A stretch of DNA of 35,471 nt from Prevotella corporis DSM 18810 = JCM 8529 (lineage in GTDB: Bacteria > Bacteroidota > Bacteroidia > Bacteroidales > Bacteroidaceae): NCBI RefSeq assembly GCF_000430525.1, contig NZ_AUME01000034.1:1-35471 (forward strand), read 5' to 3'. Below are positions 1 to 5,831 of this stretch, piece after piece. Each line of letters starts with the position of its first letter. Within the stretch, counting starts at the first letter, position 1. The notes beneath the pieces were generated by a model. The model searched no databases. It saw only the letters and a program-made list of their open reading frames with translations, and had not been told where the DNA came from. A program made the position numbers and the translations under genes.

Positions 1-129
1 GTCATCTTCCTCCTGGCAGCCGTGGCGATGGAGGAAACAAAGACAACATATGAAAGGAGAATATATCAATTCAAAAACTGGAAAGAAAAGAATAAAATAA
101 CAGTGGAAGTACAGAGAAAGGAAAGATGA
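1..129 (+). CDS. C-terminal end of a possible membrane protein (partial)
   Basis: Frame 1 is open from the first base to a TGA at 127-129 and encodes 42 residues. The segment starts with a short hydrophobic stretch (VIFLLAAVAM) and continues with a charged, lysine- and glutamate-rich tail. This is the usual look of a last transmembrane helix followed by a cytoplasmic tail. The upstream part lies outside the window, so the family cannot be named. A short open frame can also occur by chance, so confidence is low. Confidence 0.35.
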   Translation, partial: VIFLLAAVAMEETKTTYERRIYQFKNWKEKNKITVEVQRKER

Positions 130-400
130 ATTACACACTTTTAAGGACACTACCGAGACAACTGGTTTTATCGCCCATCGATAGGTTAGCCTCGCCATGC
201 CTATAGTTGGGCTCTTTCACTCCAAAAGAAACCGCTTCAGCCACCAATGCCACATTTTAGGGTGGCGCATAGAAGTAGAAAGAATCTGCGACACGCTACA
301 AAACAAAGCTGAGCTTCCATGTGAAAGCTCAGCTTCGTTAATTATTTCTTCCGACGCTTCATAACCTTTCGTTACCAGAAGAACAGTCGTTAGACGGTGA
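130..400. other. Intergenic region between a possible gene end and tlpA
   Basis: I see no convincing gene here. The right part holds the terminator of the leftward tlpA-like gene. One isolated GGTTAGC preceded by CGATA (184-190) resembles a unit of the 22-bp-phased repeats found elsewhere in the window, but it has no partner at 22 bp and is not counted. Confidence 0.6.
301..335 (-). terminator. Rho-independent terminator of the tlpA-like gene
   Basis: AAGCTGAGCTT (306-316) and AAGCTCAGCTT (325-335) form a perfect 11-bp inverted repeat around an 8-nt loop. Read on the minus strand the stem is followed by TTGTTTTGT, as expected for a terminator of the leftward gene that stops about 65 bp earlier. 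Confidence 0.8.
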
Positions 401-1243
401 TTATTTGTAAATCTCAGCCAAAGTATTCTGCAAATCCTCACCACGCAAGTCAACTGCCACGATTTTTCCTTGTGGGTCAACCAACACGTTTGAAGGAATC
501 GAACGGATGCCGTAGGCTGCAGAAGCAGCACTCTGCCAGCCCTTGAGATCTGACATCTGAGGCCATTTCATACCAAGCTTCTCCACCGCTGCAGTCCAGC
601 TTAGCTTCTTGTTGTCGAAACTTACACCGACAATCTCCAGACCTTTGGCATGGAACTTATTGTAGGCCTCAACGACATTCGGCATCTCCTGACGGCATGG
701 GCCACACCAGCTTGCCCAGAAGTCAACAAGCACGTAGTTGCCCTTGCCTACCCACTGACTCAACTTCACTTGCTTGTCGTTCATGTCGTTCATGGTCAGG
801 TCTTTGAACATGATACCTGGACGACGAAGCTCCAAAGATGCCAGTTGTGCCTTTGCTGATTTCAACACCTCGTCATTGTAGTAACCACTTGTTGGGTCGA
901 GGGCTTCCTTCAGCTGGTCGTAGCTCATGTCATACATAGCGTTGGCCACATACTTAGCTGGGAATGGAGTAGCTTTGAACTTCTTGATGATTTCCAAAGT
1001 AGTTTCCAACTGAACGCTACTGAGTGAATCGGCCTTAGACATGAGTTCCTCTATCTGATGTTTCTCTGCATCGGTCAGAGTTGCTGGATCTTTCTTGCTG
1101 AAGACCTTAAAAGAAGTCTCCAGAGTTTTAAACTCTGCTTCTATCTTGTTCATCTTGTCTTCGTATGGCTTAGTGTCTTGACTCTGTGCACTAACGGTAA
1201 ATACCTGTGCAGCTAAAATGGCTGCTAAAAAGATCTTTTTCAT
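401..1243 (-). CDS. TlpA/ResA-like thiol-disulfide oxidoreductase
   Basis: This 280-residue exported protein has a signal peptide (residues 1-19, ending VSA before Gln). A helical N-terminal region of about 120 residues follows, then a thioredoxin fold from about residue 143. The fold carries the redox motif WCGPC (Cys180 and Cys183) in the context VDFWASWCGPCRQEMP and the cis-proline in SIPSN (Pro250). Proteins of this AhpC/TSA-Redoxin type in Bacteroidota reduce disulfides in periplasmic proteins or serve cytochrome maturation. The helical N-terminal extension is common in this phylum and its role is unknown. The gene is monocistronic, with its own promoter and terminator. The ATG at 1241-1243 is directly followed by MKKIF, a normal signal-peptide start. 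The exact substrate cannot be inferred. Confidence 0.9.
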   Translation of the reverse strand: MKKIFLAAILAAQVFTVSAQSQDTKPYEDKMNKIEAEFKTLETSFKVFSKKDPATLTDAEKHQIEELMSKADSLSSVQLETTLEIIKKFKATPFPAKYVANAMYDMSYDQLKEALDPTSGYYNDEVLKSAKAQLASLELRRPGIMFKDLTMNDMNDKQVKLSQWVGKGNYVLVDFWASWCGPCRQEMPNVVEAYNKFHAKGLEIVGVSFDNKKLSWTAAVEKLGMKWPQMSDLKGWQSAASAAYGIRSIPSNVLVDPQGKIVAVDLRGEDLQNTLAEIYK

Positions 1244-1311
1244 ATTTATAAATGGTTTAATGTTTTACATTATCAATCATCTCAATGTGCGGTAAAGAAA
1301 ATAATTTGTTG

Positions 1312-1319
1312 CAAAAATA
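1312..1319 (-). promoter_or_regulatory. -7 promoter element of the tlpA-like gene
   Basis: The minus strand reads TATTTTTG, matching the Bacteroidota -7 consensus TAnnTTTG, about 69 bp upstream of the start codon. No clear TTTG -33 element is seen at 19-21 bp. It lies back to back with the rightward yhhQ promoter. Confidence 0.55.
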
Positions 1320-1361
1320 AGGAAATGTTTGATAGTATCATCATTATTTAAGATTTTTTTG

Positions 1362-1369
1362 TACCTTTG
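1362..1369 (+). promoter_or_regulatory. -7 promoter element of yhhQ-queF
   Basis: TACCTTTG matches TAnnTTTG. Transcription would start near 1375, just before the riboswitch aptamer, which fits a leader consisting almost only of the aptamer. No good -33 element is visible. Confidence 0.65.
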
Positions 1370-1385
1370 CAACCACTTTATTGAT

Positions 1386-1420
1386 AGGGGTACTTGCTAA
1401 ACCCCCTTTAACAAAACAAG
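1386..1420 (+). ncRNA. preQ1-I riboswitch
   Basis: The leader of the queuosine-precursor transporter gene has all parts of a class I preQ1 aptamer. P1 pairs AGGGG (1386-1390) with CCCCT (1403-1407). C1402, just before the 3' strand, corresponds to the cytosine that recognises preQ1. The P1 loop contains CTTG (1393-1396), which pairs with CAAG (1417-1420) to make the H-type pseudoknot. The A-rich tail TTAACAAAACAAG (1408-1420) matches the tail I remember from the Thermoanaerobacter tengcongensis aptamer. The pseudoknot ends 4 nt before the ATG at 1425, so ligand binding would block translation initiation. The downstream genes, a transporter and QueF, fit the ligand. Confidence 0.9.
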
Positions 1421-1424
1421 AATA

Positions 1425-2117
1425 ATGACAAAGACAAAACAACAAGTGAGTGTGCTGTTCATGTTATTCAGCATCCTCTTCTGCGTTTGCCTCATTGCGG
1501 CAAACATCCTTGAGACCAAGCAAATTTCAGTATTTGGCATCAGTTTGACGGGTGGACTCATCGTATTCCCTGTTTCCTACATCATCAACGACTGCGTGTG
1601 CGAAGTGTGGGGGTTCCGAAAGGCACGACTCCTCATCTGGACAGGCTTTGCCATGAACTTCTTCTTCGTGACCATGGGGGCGCTGTGCGACTGGATTCCA
1701 GGAGCTCCCTATTGGACCAACCAAGAAGGATTCCATGCCATTTTCGGTCTGGCTCCTCGTGTAGCAGCTGCCTCTTTCGTAGCTTTCATCGTCGGCTCGT
1801 TTGCCAATGCCTACGTGATGAGCAAGATGAAAATCCACGACGGGGGCAAACGATTCTCGCTCCGTGCCATCCTGAGCACCGTTGCCGGAGAGACCTGCGA
1901 CTCTATCATCTTCTTTCCACTGGCATTGGGCGGTGTTGTCCCCACGGAGGAACTCCCTAAGCTCATGCTTTGGCAAGTGTTGCTCAAAACGCTCTATGAG
2001 GTGATTGCGCTGCCATTGACCATCCGTATCGTCAGAAAACTGAAAAGCCACGAGGGCGAGGACGTTTACGACAAGGGCATCAACTACAGCATCTGGCAAA
2101 TATTCAGTATCGGATAG
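1425..2117 (+). CDS. yhhQ: Queuosine precursor transporter (VUT/YhhQ family, DUF165)
   Basis: This is a 230-residue inner-membrane protein with about six hydrophobic segments. It contains the family signature regions ANILETKQ near the N-terminus, [21 protein letters not shown] in the first third, and [14 protein letters not shown] in the second half. YhhQ proteins import queuosine precursors such as preQ0 and preQ1. The length is typical of the family. The start codon lies directly after a preQ1-I riboswitch and the next gene is queF, so three independent lines of evidence point to queuosine metabolism. The gap to queF is 160 bp, and the two are probably co-transcribed, since no terminator is seen between them. 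Confidence 0.95.
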   Translation: MTKTKQQVSVLFMLFSILFCVCLIAANILETKQISVFGISLTGGLIVFPVSYIINDCVCEVWGFRKARLLIWTGFAMNFFFVTMGALCDWIPGAPYWTNQEGFHAIFGLAPRVAAASFVAFIVGSFANAYVMSKMKIHDGGKRFSLRAILSTVAGETCDSIIFFPLALGGVVPTEELPKLMLWQVLLKTLYEVIALPLTIRIVRKLKSHEGEDVYDKGINYSIWQIFSIG

Positions 2118-2277
2118 TACAGCACAAACAAAATTGAAGGGTGCGATCAGACTATGCCATGCCAATGGGACTGACACGACAGCCAAAGAATGGTTAACGA
2201 TCAACCGACAACAAATCATTGAAGGCATCACACGGCCTGAACGGCACTCCATTACACTAAGATTAATTACCTATTTT

Positions 2278-2730
2278 ATGGAAAGAAAAGACGAAGGCCT
2301 TCAGCAATTAGGCGCAAAGACGCATTACAGCATGGATTATGCACCAAAGGTGCTTGAATCGTTCGAGAACAAACATCAGGACAACGATTATTGGGTGCAA
2401 TTCAACTGCCCAGAGTTCACAAGTCTCTGTCCTATTACCGGACAGCCCGACTTTGCCGAAATACGCATCTCATACGTTCCCAACGTGCGGATGGTGGAGA
2501 GCAAAAGCCTGAAGCTTTATCTGTTCAGCTTCCGAAATCACGGCGACTTTCACGAGGATTGTGTCAACATCATCATGAAAGATCTTATCAAACTGATGGA
2601 CCCAAAGTATATTGAGGTAACTGGAATCTTCACACCAAGAGGTGGCATCAGCATCTATCCTTTCGCAAACTACGGACAACCCGGCTCCAAATACGAAAAA
2701 ATGGCTGAAACACGGTTCATCAACCACTAA
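2278..2730 (+). CDS. queF: NADPH-dependent 7-cyano-7-deazaguanine (preQ0) reductase
   Basis: QueF reduces the nitrile of preQ0 to the amine preQ1 in queuosine biosynthesis. The 150-residue product is of the short, unimodular (Bacillus-like) type. It has the catalytic cysteine in [13 protein letters not shown] (Cys51) with the paired aspartate (Asp58), and the QueF NADPH-binding motif ESKSLK (74-79) followed by the conserved [10 protein letters not shown] chose the ATG at 2278 because [12 protein letters not shown] is where family members normally begin. The frame is open further upstream to a TTG, but the extra 48 residues look non-coding. It is the last gene of the riboswitch-controlled unit and is followed by a terminator. 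Confidence 0.95.
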   Translation: MERKDEGLQQLGAKTHYSMDYAPKVLESFENKHQDNDYWVQFNCPEFTSLCPITGQPDFAEIRISYVPNVRMVESKSLKLYLFSFRNHGDFHEDCVNIIMKDLIKLMDPKYIEVTGIFTPRGGISIYPFANYGQPGSKYEKMAETRFINH

Positions 2731-2757
2731 ACGGCCTCACTAATATGACAACACGAC

Positions 2758-2802
2758 TCCGATTCGGTTTTCATTCAACAGATGAGCCGAACCGGATTTT
2801 TT
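2758..2802 (+). terminator. Terminator after queF
   Basis: TCCGATTCGGT (2758-2768) pairs with GCCGAACCGGA (2786-2796), with one mismatch and one G-U pair, and is followed by TTTTTT. It closes the yhhQ-queF unit. Confidence 0.8.
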
Positions 2803-2961
2803 GTTTGCTCAAGAATGGGGCTTATTGCAGCTTTTACAACTCATTTCTCAGTTATATTTGAAAGAAAGTTGAGCCGTGAAAAGAATTAAGCTACAAGCTA
2901 CGACACCACATTCCCGCCAGTAAATTGAATAAATATAACCCTTTCTCAACCCGAACATGAG

Positions 2962-3062
2962 CAAACGCATCGCGAAAGCTCACCGTTTGAAATGCGAAAG
3001 CTCACCTATCGCCATCCAAAAGCTAACCTTTTGAATTGAGTCATCTATTCATTTGGTTATCA
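2962..3062 (+). repeat. 22-bp-phased GCTNACC element, copy 1
   Basis: Three cores start at 2978 (GCTCACC), 3000 (GCTCACC) and 3022 (GCTAACC), exactly 22 bp apart. The element begins with a cap containing CGCA (2966-2969) and CGAAA just before the first core. On the other side TCTA starts at +22 and TTATCA ends at +40 from the last core start. The copies at 9082-9182 and 24155-24255 show the same parts at the same offsets. It lies between the queF terminator and the next promoter. Function unknown. Confidence 0.8.
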
Positions 3063-3277
3063 ATTAGTTGCAAAACGATAATCCGACAGTCTTCTTTTGG
3101 ATTTTTATTCATCATTCCTATTACTTGTTTCCGCCAACAGCGTTGAGAGAAAAGCAGAATGAACATCAAAATCAGAAGAAACAAATAATCTGTGAATTGC
3201 AGAAAAATATGGTTGAAAAGATAGCCAATTATTGCAAAAAATGTTGCGTATCAAGATGTGTTTTGATTATTTTTTAC

Positions 3278-3285
3278 TACTTTTG
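3278..3285 (+). promoter_or_regulatory. -7 promoter element of the carboxyltransferase gene
   Basis: TACTTTTG matches TAnnTTTG and lies 57 bp upstream of the ATG at 3343. A TTTG occurs upstream (3262-3265), but its 12-bp spacing is too short for a standard -33 element. Confidence 0.6.
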
Positions 3286-3342
3286 CACGGTCGATTGTCA
3301 GTGAGCAATCTATGAACAAGTAATCGTAAAGATAAGATAGAT

Positions 3343-5121
3343 ATGGCTAAGAAAATCAAATTCAGTCTCATTTACAGAGATATGTGGCAAAGCTCTGGTA
3401 AGTTTCAGCCACGCAAAGACCAATTGGTACGCATCGCCCCCATCTTCGTTGAAATGGGTTGCTTCGCACGTGTAGAAACCAATGGTGGCGCTTTCGAGCA
3501 AGTGAACTTGCTTGCAGGCGAGAATCCTAACGACTCTGTTCGTGCCTATACAAAGATTTTACACGATGCCGGCATACAGACTCACATGCTGGACCGCGGT
3601 CTTAACGCATTGCGTATGTATCCTGTGCCTGACGATGTGCGCCAACTGATGTACAAAGTGAAACACGCTCAGGGAGTGGACATTCCTCGTATTTTCGACG
3701 GTCTGAATGATATACGCAACATTGCGCCTTCCATCAAGTGGGCAAAAGAGGCGGGCATGATACCACAGGGTACGCTCTGTATCACCACTTCGCCCGTTCA
3801 CACACTGGAATACTACAGCCAGCTTGCCGACAAAGAAATTGCAGCGGGTGCCGAAGAAATCTGTCTGAAAGACATGGCAGGTATCGGTCAGCCGGCATTC
3901 CTCGGTCAGCTGACCAAGATGATTAAGGACAAGCATCCCGAAATCATTCTCGAATACCACGGACACTCTGGTCCAGGCCTTTCAATGGCATCCATGCTGG
4001 AGGTGGCAAAGAACGGTATAGACATTCTCGACGTAGCCATCGAACCACTATCATGGGGTAAGGTGCATCCAGATGTCATCTCAGTTCAGAGCATGTTGAA
4101 GAACGCAGGCTTCGATGTTCCTGAAATCAATATGGACGCTTACATGAAAGCACGTGCCATGACACAGGAATTTATCGATGAATGGTTGGGCTATTTCATC
4201 AATCCGCAAAACAAAATCATGAGTTCTTTGCTGCTCGGATGCGGTCTTCCAGGGGGTATGATGGGGTCCATGATGGCCGACCTCGGCGGTATTCGTGCCA
4301 CCATCAACAACCTTAGAAAGAAAAAGGGCGAAGAAGAGCTCAGCGTTGACGATATGCTCGTGAAGCTCTTCAACGAAGTGGCTTACGTTTGGCCACGCGT
4401 GGGCTATCCTCCATTGGTAACACCGTTCTCACAATACACCAAGAACATCGCTCTGATGAACCTTCTTACCATCGAACAGGGCAAGGGACGGTTCGTGATG
4501 ATGGACGACTCTATGTGGGGAATGATTCTCGGAAAGAGCGGAAAGGTGCCAGGAGAAGTATGTCAGGAACTCAAAGATCTTGCCGCACAGAAGGGTCTTG
4601 AGTTTACAGATGCCGATCCTCACACTCTGCTTCCGAACGCATTGGACGACTTCCGCAAGGAGATGGACGAGAATGGATGGGACTATGGACAAGATGACGA
4701 GGAACTTTTCGAGCTTGCCATGCACCCCGAACAGTACCGCAACTTCCGCAGCGGACAGGCTAAAAAGAACTTCCTTGCCGACTTGCAGGCTGCCAAAGAT
4801 GCCAAGCTCGGTGCGAAAGTCAGCCCTGAAGAAGCGGCAGCGTTCAAACACGCCAAGGCCGATGCCATCGTTGCACCTGTCAAAGGACAGATATTTTGGG
4901 AATTCCAAGGTGATGGCGAGGCAGCTCCAGCCATCGAACCGTTCATCGGAAAAGAATATAAGGAGGGCGATAAGTTCTGTTATATTCAGGCAACATGGGG
5001 CGAATTTGTTGAAGTCCCTGCTGCTTTAGGCGGACAATTAGTGGAAATCAATGCCAAGCAAGGTGCAAAAATCAATAAGGGCGATGTGATAGCCTATATT
5101 GAAAGAGCACATGACGCTTAA
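3343..5121 (+). CDS. Biotin-dependent carboxyltransferase, oxaloacetate decarboxylase alpha-subunit type (biotin site absent)
   Basis: This 592-residue protein belongs to the carboxyltransferase family of oxaloacetate decarboxylase alpha and pyruvate carboxylase subunit B. The TIM-barrel domain (about 1-270) has the metal-binding aspartate (YRDMWQSS, Asp13), the active-site lysine (CLKDMAG, Lys176) and the HxH metal ligands (EYHGHSG, His206 and His208). The conserved PYC-OADA domain follows (PGGMMGSM, then WPRVGYPPLVTPFSQ). The C-terminus (about 515-592) folds like a biotinyl carrier domain, ending GDKFCYIQ...INKGDVIAYIE. The usual AMKM biotinylation site is replaced by ATWG (550-553), with no lysine there, so it probably cannot be biotinylated and would need a separate carrier. 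No beta, gamma or carrier subunit lies nearby. The gene seems monocistronic. The family is sure, the exact substrate is not. Confidence 0.85.
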   Translation: MAKKIKFSLIYRDMWQSSGKFQPRKDQLVRIAPIFVEMGCFARVETNGGAFEQVNLLAGENPNDSVRAYTKILHDAGIQTHMLDRGLNALRMYPVPDDVRQLMYKVKHAQGVDIPRIFDGLNDIRNIAPSIKWAKEAGMIPQGTLCITTSPVHTLEYYSQLADKEIAAGAEEICLKDMAGIGQPAFLGQLTKMIKDKHPEIILEYHGHSGPGLSMASMLEVAKNGIDILDVAIEPLSWGKVHPDVISVQSMLKNAGFDVPEINMDAYMKARAMTQEFIDEWLGYFINPQNKIMSSLLLGCGLPGGMMGSMMADLGGIRATINNLRKKKGEEELSVDDMLVKLFNEVAYVWPRVGYPPLVTPFSQYTKNIALMNLLTIEQGKGRFVMMDDSMWGMILGKSGKVPGEVCQELKDLAAQKGLEFTDADPHTLLPNALDDFRKEMDENGWDYGQDDEELFELAMHPEQYRNFRSGQAKKNFLADLQAAKDAKLGAKVSPEEAAAFKHAKADAIVAPVKGQIFWEFQGDGEAAPAIEPFIGKEYKEGDKFCYIQATWGEFVEVPAALGGQLVEINAKQGAKINKGDVIAYIERAHDA

Positions 5122-5144
5122 ATGACGCTAAAATAAAAAATGTG

Positions 5145-5211
5145 ACGGTTCATCCTTGTTGAGACTGAAACTCATCTGTGTGAGGCAGTCCGCCCAACGG
5201 GGGTGAACCGT
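5145..5211 (+). ncRNA. Extended hairpin between the carboxyltransferase and HD-protein genes
   Basis: A single stem can be traced through 67 nt. ACGGTTCATCC (5145-5155) pairs with GGGTGAACCGT (5201-5211), 11 bp with one G-U. GTTG (5158-5161) pairs with CAAC (5195-5198). GACTG (5163-5167) pairs with CAGTC (5186-5190). CTCA (5171-5174) pairs with TGAG (5181-5184) around TCTGTG. The T-tract after it is poor (TTTGAATA), so it is not a standard terminator. It ends 14 nt before the HD-protein ATG. It could be a processed leader, an attenuator or an mRNA-end structure. I do not recognise a named RNA family. Confidence 0.55.
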
Positions 5212-5225
5212 TTGAATATAAAACA

Positions 5226-5765
5226 ATGGACTATCAGTCAATCATCGATAAGTTTTACCCAGAAGAAAACCAGCTGAAGCATATCCTCACAGTACACAGT
5301 CGCAGCGTCGCCGACAGGGCGTTGAGCATTCTCGACCGGCATCCGGAGCTGAATCTCGACCGAAAGTTCGTAGAAGAGGCCGCCATGCTTCACGATATAG
5401 GCATCTTTCGGTGTGATGCCGCGGGCATTCACTGCTTCGGGACATCACCCTACATCATCCACGGCCGCATCGGAGCAGAGCTATTAAGGGGCGAGGGATA
5501 CCCAAAACACGCAAGAGTGTGCGAGCGGCATACGGGAACAGGACTGACAAGGACAGAGATTATCAAGCAGAAGCTGCCCCTTCCACTGATGGATTTTCTA
5601 CCTGAAACAATGGAAGAGAAGCTCATTTGCTATGCCGACAAATTTTATTCCAAGACCCATCTCGAATGCGAGAAAAGCATCGAGAAGGTGGAAAAGAGCC
5701 TATCACGCTACGGAAAGGAAAGTCTGATGCGTTTTAGAGAGTGGAAACTAATCTTCGAAGCCTAA
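5226..5765 (+). CDS. HD-domain phosphohydrolase-like protein
   Basis: This 179-residue cytoplasmic protein has the HD-superfamily metal ligands in order: an early histidine in TVHSRSV (His24), the HD doublet in AAMLHDIGIF, further histidines in IIHGRIG and CERHTG, and an aspartate in CYADKFYSK. HD proteins hydrolyse phosphate esters, often of nucleotides. The substrate of this Bacteroidota branch is not known to me. The gene follows the carboxyltransferase by 104 bp with a long hairpin between them, so co-transcription is possible. Confidence 0.8.
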   Translation: MDYQSIIDKFYPEENQLKHILTVHSRSVADRALSILDRHPELNLDRKFVEEAAMLHDIGIFRCDAAGIHCFGTSPYIIHGRIGAELLRGEGYPKHARVCERHTGTGLTRTEIIKQKLPLPLMDFLPETMEEKLICYADKFYSKTHLECEKSIEKVEKSLSRYGKESLMRFREWKLIFEA

Positions 5766-5809
5766 AAGTTAAAATAGAAAAATAGAGCCAGTAATCGCCA
5801 TTATTTGCT

Positions 5810-5817
5810 TAATTTTG
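5810..5817 (+). promoter_or_regulatory. -7 promoter element of lptD
   Basis: TAATTTTG matches TAnnTTTG and lies 14 bp upstream of the ATG at 5832, which implies a very short leader. There is no clear -33 element. Confidence 0.5.
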
Positions 5818-5831
5818 CACGTTATTAGGCA

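Larger units (their letters stand above)
2731..3342. other. Intergenic region between queF and the carboxyltransferase gene
   Basis: This 612-bp stretch holds the queF terminator, a 22-bp-phased repeat element (2962-3062) and the promoter of the downstream gene. Short open frames inside it look accidental: they are AT-rich and show no recognisable domain. Confidence 0.7.

Noticed and set aside
217..531. A 104-codon frame left of and overlapping the tlpA-like gene
   Set aside because: It overlaps the end of the real gene in another frame and contains the terminator hairpin.
2134..2277. A 48-residue N-terminal extension of QueF from a TTG
   Set aside because: Family members begin at MERKDEG or an equivalent, and the extension has no similarity to the two-domain QueF form.
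3068..3304. A 78-codon frame before the carboxyltransferase gene
   Set aside because: It runs through the promoter of the next gene, is AT-rich and has no recognisable protein features.
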